Assembly: GCA_001796495.1 (NCBI GenBank) | Contig: MGMR01000031.1 | Location: 2,214-8,307 of the forward strand | Reading direction: 5' to 3' | DNA from: Chloroflexi bacterium RBG_13_51_18 | GTDB taxonomy: Bacteria > Chloroflexota > Dehalococcoidia > Dehalococcoidales > RBG-16-60-22 | DNA length: 6,094 bases | Shown here: positions 1 through 5,581 of the stretch, in pieces | Layout of the letters: each line of letters begins with the position of its first letter | Position numbering within the stretch: position 1 is the first letter of the stretch | Position numbers and translations under genes: made by a program | Notes under the pieces: model-generated | What the model saw: only the letters and a program-made list of their open reading frames with translations | What the model was told of the DNA's origin: nothing | Database searches by the model: none

Positions 1-1138
1 GCAGATTTCCTGAAAGATAGTCGATAGCCCACTGGATGGTTTCTTCCCAGTTCAGGTCCAGCTTGATATCAGGCTCGATGCCTATGCCTTCGATAAGGCG
101 TCCCAGGGGCGTGTACCAGCGGGCTATGGTGACATTCAAAGCGGAGCTGTCTTTGAGGTTAAAAACTATCGGGGCGCTGCCTTTGCCGTAGGTTGTATTC
201 CCGGAAATAGTCGCCCGTTGATAGTCCTGCAGGGCGCCGGCCAATACCTCGCTGGAGCTGGCGCTGTTTTCATCGACGAGTACGACCATCGGCAGGGTAG
301 TGTGGGGGTAGTCCTCATTTACCCTGTATTCCGTAACATTGCCATCTCTGTCCCTGGTGGTGACGACGATGCCGGATTCTAGGAACTGACTGGCAACGTT
401 CACCGCCGCATCGAGCAGTCCGCCGCCGTTATCTCGTAGGTCGAGGACAATTCCCTTGGCGTTGTCCTCCGTCAGTTGCCCGATGAATTTGGCAAGCTCG
501 TCGGCGGTGCGTTCCGTAAACTGGAAGATGGAGATATAGGCGATGTCCTGCCGCATTTCATAAACTACGCTCGGCAGCTCGATGACGGCCCGGGTTACTT
601 CAATGATTACCGGCTCTGTCTCGCCGGTATGGAGAATCAGCAGTTTAACCGTGGTTCCTTCAGGTCCCTTTATTTTATCGACGGCTTCCTCCAGAGTCAG
701 GCCGGCAATCGACTCGCCGTCGATTTCAAGAACGATGTCATCCGGTAAAATGCCGGCCCTCTCCGCTGGCGAACCGGGAACAGGAGCGACAACAGCTAAA
801 TTCCCATCCCGGAGAGTGACATAAGCCCCGATGCCGGGATATTCTCGGTGTATGACGGAAACGAACTGATATAATTCGTCGGCGGTGAGGTAAAAGGTAT
901 ACGGGTCATCAAGAGAGTCGATGATGCCCTCGATAGCGGCGCGGCTCATGTTTTCAGAGTTAAGCTTGGACGGGTCGACATACCTCGAGTTGATTACATT
1001 CCAGGCCTGGTCGATGATATCGATGCCCGTTAGATTAATAGGCCCCCGCGCCTGTCCGAAAAGAAAGCCGCTCCCGAAGGACAGAGCGAGAACAATCACT
1101 AGGAGAGAGGCGATGACGATATTGGGCAGTCTGGACAT
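1..1138 (-). CDS. ctpA: S41 family C-terminal processing peptidase (CtpA-like), C-terminus cut by window edge
   Basis: This is a membrane-anchored, periplasmic or extracytoplasmic serine protease of the tail-specific/CtpA family, which trims or degrades proteins from their C-termini. The frame is open from an ATG at 1138 to the window edge, giving 379 visible residues. A hydrophobic N-terminal anchor or signal spans about residues 6-28. The family helix region ends in SLDDPYTFYL (75-84), followed by a PDZ domain (about 93-170, with GSPAERAGI at 122-130). The S41 core has LDLRDNGGG (232-240), then VDENSASSSE with the nucleophile predicted as Ser294, and TYGKGS with the general-base Lys319. The Ser-Lys spacing of 25 matches the family. 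The Gln expected four residues after the Lys is Pro323 here. The visible part ends in a WEETIQWAIDYL segment, close to where such proteins normally stop, so little is missing. A CGGAG ribosome binding site lies 9 nt before the ATG. The family call is very secure; the symbol is by family. Confidence 0.95.
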   Translation of the reverse strand, partial: MSRLPNIVIASLLVIVLALSFGSGFLFGQARGPINLTGIDIIDQAWNVINSRYVDPSKLNSENMSRAAIEGIIDSLDDPYTFYLTADELYQFVSVIHREYPGIGAYVTLRDGNLAVVAPVPGSPAERAGILPDDIVLEIDGESIAGLTLEEAVDKIKGPEGTTVKLLILHTGETEPVIIEVTRAVIELPSVVYEMRQDIAYISIFQFTERTADELAKFIGQLTEDNAKGIVLDLRDNGGGLLDAAVNVASQFLESGIVVTTRDRDGNVTEYRVNEDYPHTTLPMVVLVDENSASSSEVLAGALQDYQRATISGNTTYGKGSAPIVFNLKDSSALNVTIARWYTPLGRLIEGIGIEPDIKLDLNWEETIQWAIDYLSGNL

Positions 1139-1182
1139 CAATTCATACTCCGTCGGGTCTTAATGCCGGGTCGGTTAAATTT

Positions 1183-1211
1183 ATAATAAGTGGGTCAGGT
1201 AAACCTGTAAG
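1183..1211 (-). promoter_or_regulatory. Possible sigma-70 promoter for the S41 protease gene, overlapping the 3' end of rnpB
   Basis: On the minus strand, CTTACA (1211-1206, 4 of 6 consensus matches) is separated by exactly 17 bases from TATTAT (1188-1183, 5 of 6 matches). Transcription would begin near 1176, giving a leader of about 37 nt before the ATG at 1138. The -35 box lies inside the conserved 3' strand of rnpB, so its sequence is constrained by the RNA and the match could be chance. No clear rho-independent terminator separates rnpB from the protease gene, so read-through is the alternative. Confidence 0.35.
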
Positions 1212-1224
1212 CCGAGTTCTGTGC

Positions 1225-1241
1225 CCCCGATAAAATCGGGG
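1225..1241 (-). repeat. Short hairpin in rnpB with the same 7-nt arms as the two larger palindromes
   Basis: Perfect inverted repeat CCCCGAT / ATCGGGG with a 3-nt loop, near the 3' end of the RNase P RNA at the usual position of a peripheral stem such as P19. The arms are identical to the outer arms of the 33-nt palindrome at 1526-1558. It may be a deleted relative of that palindrome, or a GC-rich stem of coincidentally equal sequence. Confidence 0.6.
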
Positions 1242-1411
1242 ACGGTGACCATCTATCTAGCCCTTCCGTTACCGGAAGGGTCGAGCGACCAACCCGGGGA
1301 ACGGGCCGGGCGTCCCTTAGTCCCTCTATTCGGTCTTGCTCCGGATGGGGTTTGCACAGCCGACCGGTCACCCGGTCGCCGGTGAGCTCTTACCTCGCCA
1401 TTTCACCCTTA

Positions 1412-1444
1412 CCCCGATGAGCCCTTTCAGGCGAATCGAGGCGG
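1412..1444 (-). repeat. Palindromic hairpin repeat, copy 2, inside rnpB (P12-like position)
   Basis: This 33-nt unit differs from the copy at 1526-1558 by two bases and has the same orientation. In the RNA it folds as CCTCGAT, a TC/TC internal loop, then GCCT-GAAA-GGGC, closing with ATCGGGG. Both differences from the other copy turn a Watson-Crick pair into a G-U wobble on the RNA strand, so the stem survives. It lies in the middle of the RNA, where the length-variable P12 arm is expected. Confidence 0.8.
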
Positions 1445-1525
1445 TATGTTTCTGTTGCACTTTCCGTAGAGTCGCCCCTCCTGGGTGTTACCCAGCATCC
1501 TGCCCGGCGGAGCTCGGACTTTCCT

Positions 1526-1558
1526 CCCCGATGAGCCCTTTCGGGCGAATCGGGGCGG
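1526..1558 (-). repeat. Palindromic hairpin repeat, copy 1, inside rnpB (P3-like position)
   Basis: This 33-nt unit forms, in the RNA, a 7-bp outer stem CCCCGAT/ATCGGGG, a small TC/TC internal loop, and a GCCC-GAAA-GGGC inner stem capped by a GNRA-type tetraloop. It sits just 5' of the conserved GAGGAAAGTCC block and shares its edge base with it, where the variable P3 arm is expected. It matches the copy at 1412-1444 at 31 of 33 positions. Confidence 0.8.
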
Positions 1559-1584
1559 TCACCCGGTTTACTTGACCCAATTAT

Positions 1585-1613
1585 AGTGTAGAGGAGGCAG
1601 AGGGGATAGTCAA
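1585..1613 (-). promoter_or_regulatory. Sigma-70 type promoter of rnpB
   Basis: On the minus strand, TTGACT (1613-1608, 5 of 6 consensus matches) and TACACT (1590-1585) are separated by exactly 17 bases. The predicted start is about 7 nt downstream of the -10 box, at or next to 1579, where the terminal P1 helix of RNase P RNA begins. A TATAAT string at 1587-1582 is too close to the RNA 5' end to be the -10 box. The promoter occupies the short gap after the rnhA stop codon, so rnpB need not depend on rnhA transcription. Confidence 0.8.
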
Positions 1614-1623
1614 TGGGATAGCA

Positions 1624-2031
1624 CTATTGATTGTTGAATGCCTTATTCGCCAGGGCGTCCGCCGCGGCGTTCTGCGCGCGTGGAATGTAAGATATAGAAA
1701 AGCTTTCCAGCGAGCCGATTAGACTCACCACCCGTTGATATAGTGGGCGGAGGGCGGTATTTTTTATCTTGAACTGCCTGTTGATTTGCTTCACTATCAG
1801 TTCCGAGTCCGCTTTAACTGCAACACTTTTTGCCCCAAGAGTGATGGCTTTTTCCAGTCCGGCAATAACCGCCTGGTATTCCGCCTGGTTGTTGGTTGTG
1901 GGGGCAAGACGACGCGATATTCTACCGATGGTATTGCCGCTTAAGTCCTGAAGAACCACGCCGATAGCGGCCGGGCCGGGATTTCCCCGTGCGGCGCCGT
2001 CGGTATAGATAATGAGCTTTTCGGTGTTCAA
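1624..2031 (-). CDS. rnhA: Ribonuclease HI
   Basis: This cytoplasmic endonuclease cuts the RNA strand of RNA-DNA hybrids (R-loops, primers) using two metal ions. The full DEDD active site is visible. Numbered from the longest possible start, a GTG at 2076, the residues are Asp26 in YTDGAARGNPGP, Glu66 in NNQAEY, Asp90 in KADSE, and Asp140 in NAAADALANKA. I chose the TTG at 2031, which gives 135 residues and the usual short lead (NTEKL) before the first beta strand. The alternatives are a TTG at 2043, overlapping the preceding stop as TTGA, or the GTG at 2076, which would add residues read out of frame over the zinc-ribbon codons of the gene upstream. No start has a strong ribosome binding site, which suggests translational coupling to the zinc-ribbon gene. 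The stop is TAG at 1624. The symbol follows the family; some genomes carry several such genes. Confidence 0.93.
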   Translation of the reverse strand: MNTEKLIIYTDGAARGNPGPAAIGVVLQDLSGNTIGRISRRLAPTTNNQAEYQAVIAGLEKAITLGAKSVAVKADSELIVKQINRQFKIKNTALRPLYQRVVSLIGSLESFSISYIPRAQNAAADALANKAFNNQ

Positions 2032-2039
2032 ATCAGCTT

Positions 2040-2735
2040 TCAAGAGATAAATAGTATGCGTCCGCAGGAGCCGCACTGTACGGGCTGGCCGCCGCGCGCT
2101 TTCTGGAGGACGCTGACCGATATTGAAATCCGGCAGGCGTGGCAGATGCCCTGCTCAACTTTAGCCACGGCCTGTTTTTTCTGCTGGCGGACTTTTTCGT
2201 ATAAATCAACGGCGGGAGTTTCAATTTGGGCGGTATGCAGTCGGCGTTTCTCCCTGAGGTCGTTGAGGGTCCTGTTTAATAGTTCAATGTCGGCGGCAAT
2301 CTGTTTTTGCTGCTGTTGCCACTCGGCTTCCAGCTTCTCATAATCGGCAGTACCGGCGGCTAAAGCCTTTTCCGCCTCTTCAACGCTTTCGATAATTTCC
2401 AGGGCTTTAGTCTCCTGCTGGTCGCTCAATCCCTTCAGCGTATCGACTTCATGCTGGAGGTTGGAGAGTTCCTTGGGATTATTGATTTTACCGCTGTAAA
2501 GCTGCTGTTCCACAGCGGTGATTTTACTTGTCGTGTCATCGAGTTCCGCCTCGGCTTCGCGCCGCTTGTGTTTTAGCTCGCCGAGAGCCTTCCTGTCGTC
2601 GGACAGCTGATTCTGGGCGGCGTCCAGTTCCTCACGCTTGCCTACCTGTCCGTTCTTCATGTCGAGCGTCTGGCGGGTGTGCTCGATTTCAATATCGAGT
2701 TCCTGGAGTTCGTAAAGCTGCTTGGTAACGGGCAT
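2040..2735 (-). CDS. Coiled-coil C4 zinc-ribbon protein (COG1579 / DUF164-like)
   Basis: This is a predicted cytoplasmic scaffold or nucleic-acid/protein-binding protein of 231 residues, close to the usual family length of about 240. Residues 1-190 are almost wholly heptad-rich, charged helix (a long antiparallel coiled-coil hairpin). The hairpin is interrupted by the family signature YSGKINNPKEL (80-90). The C-terminus is a zinc ribbon with two pairs of cysteines: C198-x2-C201 and C221-x2-C224. Relatives include proteins linked to flagellar or type III secretion control in some bacteria, but in non-motile groups the role is unknown, so I assign none. The ATG at 2735 has only a weak GGGA upstream. 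The stop (TGA, 2042-2040) abuts or overlaps the possible rnhA starts, so the two genes form one transcript. Pairing with RNase HI hints at a role in RNA or DNA-RNA metabolism, which is inference. Confidence 0.9.
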   Translation of the reverse strand: MPVTKQLYELQELDIEIEHTRQTLDMKNGQVGKREELDAAQNQLSDDRKALGELKHKRREAEAELDDTTSKITAVEQQLYSGKINNPKELSNLQHEVDTLKGLSDQQETKALEIIESVEEAEKALAAGTADYEKLEAEWQQQQKQIAADIELLNRTLNDLREKRRLHTAQIETPAVDLYEKVRQQKKQAVAKVEQGICHACRISISVSVLQKARGGQPVQCGSCGRILFIS

Positions 2736-2793
2736 AGCTGTCCCATTCTATAACGGGTAGGGGAGAATAGCAAACGAAGGTAAAGGGGTGAGG

Positions 2794-2820
2794 ATTATGG
2801 GTCGTTGCAATAAGGGTCAA
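2794..2820 (-). promoter_or_regulatory. Weak candidate promoter for the zinc-ribbon/rnhA operon, in the 108-bp gap 2736-2843
   Basis: TTGACC (2820-2815) and CATAAT (2799-2794) are good boxes, but their spacing is only 15 bases. A second possibility, closer to the gene, is TTGCTA with TATAGA 15 bases on, which would leave almost no leader. The gap holds no gene and no stable GC-rich hairpin followed by a T run, so transcription from the large ATPase gene upstream may also read through. Confidence 0.3.
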
Positions 2821-2843
2821 TATGTTCCGGGCACAAACGGACA

Positions 2844-5531
2844 CTATTTTCCCCTTTTGTTTTTGCGGCTATTCTTGCTGTCCTTTTTAACCATTATATA
2901 TCCCGCCATACGCAATATCCTGGGAATCCCTTTAACCTGTGCCCTGTCCTTTTCCCTCTCATTTTCGGGCAGTTCCTCCCATTTCACGATGGCCGGGTGC
3001 AGTTTATTGACTGTATCTTTACTATCGGTCGGGTTTTTTGTCTTTTTCCACCCCTCCGCTTTCTTCTGCTTCATCCACCGCTCGTGCTCTTCTATGGCAA
3101 GTTTTTCTATTTCTGCCTTAGTAAACCGGGCCGGATTTTGATTGCCGCGCGCCGGCACAATCTCATAGCCCACGCTCGTTAGCTTGTTCTGGATATCCCT
3201 GACATTACCGCGGTTCTGCTCTTTCTCTTCTTCCGGTAGTTCGGAATAAGGGCAAAGAGAACTGTGACGCTTTTTCCTGTCATCGGTCACCGGCCCATAT
3301 ACGTAGCCTTTGGCTTTCATATCGGCACGGAATATTTCATGCGTCGCTTCGGCCAGTCTTTCTATTATTTCGTCATTAATCTCCATACGTTGTATTATAG
3401 CAAAGAAATCATGTCCGTCCACATGTAAATCTAGCTGCGCTTCTGAAGGCAGGCTTGAGCGCTCAAAGCTCGTCTTGCCCGCCAGCTGGCTCATCGTTAC
3501 AATAGCTTCCATAGACCTGGCGCCGTGCCGGTATTCTTTCGTGAGGAGAAAGGCATTCAATACTCCACGGTCGATACTCATAATGTTTCTTTTATTGCCT
3601 TCATTGTAAAATAGATGTGGCGCGGAGCGTTCAAAGATAGAACGCAGCGTTATTGCCCTCCGCATAATATAATACGGGTCACTGCCGGTGCCCTTTTTAC
3701 TTCCCTGCGGATTAGGACCGAGTATATTAAGATATCCTTTAAGACGGCTGACAAAATCCGGCAGCTTGACTTCAGCCTGCTCTTTTTCACCCATATTGCT
3801 GCCGAACGACTCCATATTGGGGCTGGTCCCTCCGGCAAAGACAAAAATACACCGGCCGATGGGGTGCTTTATCTGCCCTTCCTGGAACTCGCCGTCCTGC
3901 ATGGGCATTAGAAAATAGCGCAGCCATCCAAGAGGCTGATTCTGCAAATGCGAATCAAATTCGTCCCAGAAAACCAGTGGGAGCCTGCCGGATAGCGCCA
4001 CATCCCGCACCTGGTGCAGGGCATCGAACAGGTCTTCAGGGCTGTTTAATTGCGACAGATTGAAATTAAGGGGCTTATCGGCGATTTCCCCCGGAAGTAC
4101 TGATTTCGCCACCTGTGTCACGGAGAAAGACTTGCCCGACCCTGGGGGGCCGAACACGGCAATAGAAAACGGTTTTTGCTGGCGGCTCCTGGCATATTCA
4201 CGTATCAAACTGCTGATGCTATGTAGGGCTTCAATCTCCCGGCGGTCTACCGTTTTTAAATTTCCAAATCTATCGATGGGCACGTCGGGTAAAGCGGTTT
4301 CCAGCCCTTCCCGGGCGATACGCTCCGCTACGCTATCCAGCGACTTTGGATATTTGTCCTCCAGAATGGACCAGAACCGTTTTTCCTTCGCTTTAGTAGT
4401 AACGGCTGCTCTGGCTGGATTGGTAACATTGGCCGTGGCTACAGCTTCGCCTCCTTCTGCAAGGTTAGCGGCTATTTCCTCTGATGGGAAAGAAAGCTGG
4501 ATTTCTTTAGGGTCGCTATTAACCTGCCCGTATCCTTCAATATGTAGAAAACGCATGGCGCCTATACCCGCCTGGATACCGCGCCCTATATCGGGGTTTG
4601 TATTATCCAGCATTAGCTCGCGGGCCAGTCCGCCGATCAGGCAGGAAGTATAGCCGATTACCCATCCTGCATACCGGCGGCCCCATTCTCCTTCCAACGC
4701 GGACGGGTCGAAGAACAGCGTCGCTGCGGGCTCTAACCTCGTTTTTCTCGAATACAAAAGGACGCCGGCGGTGCCAAAAGAGACGATTACGTATGCGCAT
4801 TGTGCCAGCCTGTTTACATGGGGATTATGCTGTATTTCCCATAAAAGGTCCTGCGCGGTACGTTCCCAGGAAAGACCGCGGCTGATTTGCACCTGCTCGC
4901 TGCGGAGGTCGTTAGCGGTCATGACAGCGATAAGCCGGTCGCAATGGTTCTTGTATAGCTGGTCCCAGAGGTCTCCCTGGGCTACCGGTCTTGCGGTATT
5001 GACCAGGATCCAGGGCTGGGTGGCTTTACTTTTTATTGCTGACGGCCAGAGTTCCGGATTTCGGCGGAACCCGAGATTAGCATCACTAATGACGATTAGG
5101 GAGGGATTAATGCTGTTAGCGGTAAGAGTTTTCCGTGCATCCGCCGGACGAGCGACTTCATACGCCGGCTTCAGTCCCAGGAATTCATCAACGCGCCAGA
5201 CCTTTTTCCCGGAACGCTCATCCCGGTTAAAGGGGCGCCACATGGCGCAGGAGTGTGGGAAATGAGGGTCTGTAGGGGATATATCTTGTGCCGGGAGGCT
5301 AACCTGATGGACGGTAATGCGGGCCTGCCTTTCCCGGTCGAGGCTGCCGGCAACAGCGGCAACAAGTTCGCCCAGCATGGCGGCCCCGCCGCGCTGGCAG
5401 AAAGCCGCCGTCAAGTCTTCCGCATTCCATCCCTGTGTCATGCCTTCCTGCCGTTGCAGACGGGCGATATTCCAATCGATTGTCACGTCCCCGGTAACGA
5501 TGACGGTCTTGGATTCCTTTCGTTTTTCCAT
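2844..5531 (-). CDS. Ribokinase-like / AAA+ ATPase / tandem RyR domain protein, uncharacterised
   Basis: This 895-residue protein is predicted cytosolic, with no signal peptide. Residues about 8-330 look like a ribokinase/PfkB-type fold: the opening strand VIVTGDVTIDW, an internal ISDANLGF, a VIVSFGTAGVLLY strand, and FFDPSALEG. The catalytic GxGD motif of sugar kinases is absent; the equivalent stretch reads near AGWVIGYTSCL (288-298). After a linker comes a full AAA+ module: Walker A GPPGSGKS (461-468), Walker B LVFWDEFD (519-526), sensor 1 around FVFAGGTS (563-570), arginine finger probably Arg596, and sensor 2 Arg672 in GARSMEA. Two RyR domains follow, at about 722-793 (PYSELPEEEKEQNR) and 806-882 (LHPAIVKWEELPENERE), then a lysine-rich tail. 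The ATG has AAAGGAG 7 nt upstream and lies 50 bp after a membrane-protein gene, implying one operon. A plausible job is ligand sensing coupled to ATP-driven remodelling of the partner. The domain calls are firm for AAA+ and RyR and moderate for the N-terminus; the function is unknown. Confidence 0.92.
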   Translation of the reverse strand: MEKRKESKTVIVTGDVTIDWNIARLQRQEGMTQGWNAEDLTAAFCQRGGAAMLGELVAAVAGSLDRERQARITVHQVSLPAQDISPTDPHFPHSCAMWRPFNRDERSGKKVWRVDEFLGLKPAYEVARPADARKTLTANSINPSLIVISDANLGFRRNPELWPSAIKSKATQPWILVNTARPVAQGDLWDQLYKNHCDRLIAVMTANDLRSEQVQISRGLSWERTAQDLLWEIQHNPHVNRLAQCAYVIVSFGTAGVLLYSRKTRLEPAATLFFDPSALEGEWGRRYAGWVIGYTSCLIGGLARELMLDNTNPDIGRGIQAGIGAMRFLHIEGYGQVNSDPKEIQLSFPSEEIAANLAEGGEAVATANVTNPARAAVTTKAKEKRFWSILEDKYPKSLDSVAERIAREGLETALPDVPIDRFGNLKTVDRREIEALHSISSLIREYARSRQQKPFSIAVFGPPGSGKSFSVTQVAKSVLPGEIADKPLNFNLSQLNSPEDLFDALHQVRDVALSGRLPLVFWDEFDSHLQNQPLGWLRYFLMPMQDGEFQEGQIKHPIGRCIFVFAGGTSPNMESFGSNMGEKEQAEVKLPDFVSRLKGYLNILGPNPQGSKKGTGSDPYYIMRRAITLRSIFERSAPHLFYNEGNKRNIMSIDRGVLNAFLLTKEYRHGARSMEAIVTMSQLAGKTSFERSSLPSEAQLDLHVDGHDFFAIIQRMEINDEIIERLAEATHEIFRADMKAKGYVYGPVTDDRKKRHSSLCPYSELPEEEKEQNRGNVRDIQNKLTSVGYEIVPARGNQNPARFTKAEIEKLAIEEHERWMKQKKAEGWKKTKNPTDSKDTVNKLHPAIVKWEELPENEREKDRAQVKGIPRILRMAGYIMVKKDSKNSRKNKRGK

Positions 5532-5538
5532 TGGATTA

Positions 5539-5545
5539 CTCCTTT
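5539..5545 (-). promoter_or_regulatory. Strong ribosome binding site of the AAA+/RyR gene
   Basis: AAAGGAG on the minus strand, 7 nt before the ATG at 5531, fixes that start. It lies in the 50-nt gap after the stop of the two-TM protein gene. The gap has no terminator-like hairpin, so the two genes are probably co-transcribed, with the second translated independently. Confidence 0.75.
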
Positions 5546-5581
5546 TTAAGCAGGGTTCCTGTTAAACACAACAATACCCCT

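Larger units (their letters stand above)
1191..1579 (-). ncRNA. rnpB: RNase P RNA, bacterial type A
   Basis: This is the catalytic RNA subunit of ribonuclease P, which removes 5' leaders from tRNA precursors. Read on the minus strand, the universally conserved blocks are present in order: GAGGAAAGTCC (1526-1516) near the 5' end, an ACAGAAA block near 1455, AGATAGATGGTC (1258-1247), and ACAGAACTCGG (1222-1212) near the 3' end. The last pairs with the first block to form helix P4. The ends are set by a 15-nt terminal helix (P1): 1579-1565 pairs with 1205-1191 with one G-U-type exception. The length of about 389 nt and the layout match the ancestral type A form. Two near-identical hairpins (1526-1558 and 1412-1444) and a third stem with the same arms (1225-1241) are described separately. 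A good promoter sits just upstream. Ends are accurate to a few bases. Confidence 0.97.

Noticed and set aside
1336..1575. Plus-strand open frame of 79 codons with a repeated MSPF peptide
   Set aside because: It falls within rnpB on the opposite strand. The peptide repeat is only the translation of the duplicated RNA hairpin.
1191..1579. Repeats as a CRISPR array
   Set aside because: There are only two 33-nt units about 80 nt apart, both part of the conserved RNase P RNA fold, with no regular spacers.
2821..2843. Possible terminator after the AAA+/RyR gene
   Set aside because: Only a 4-5 bp stem (TCCG/CGGA) with no following T run can be drawn.
2788..3141. Plus-strand frame of 117 codons with hydrophobic stretches that mimic a membrane protein
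   Set aside because: The hydrophobic Phe/Leu runs are the complement of the Lys/Glu-rich tail of the RyR protein, a common antisense artefact.
4060..4653. Plus-strand open frame of 197 codons
   Set aside because: It lies entirely opposite the AAA+/RyR gene, its translation has no recognisable domain and is Ser/Arg/Pro-biased, and the opposite frame carries clear Walker motifs.
4771..5265. Plus-strand open frame of 164 codons
   Set aside because: It is antisense to the ribokinase-like domain of the large gene, and its composition is typical of a shadow frame.
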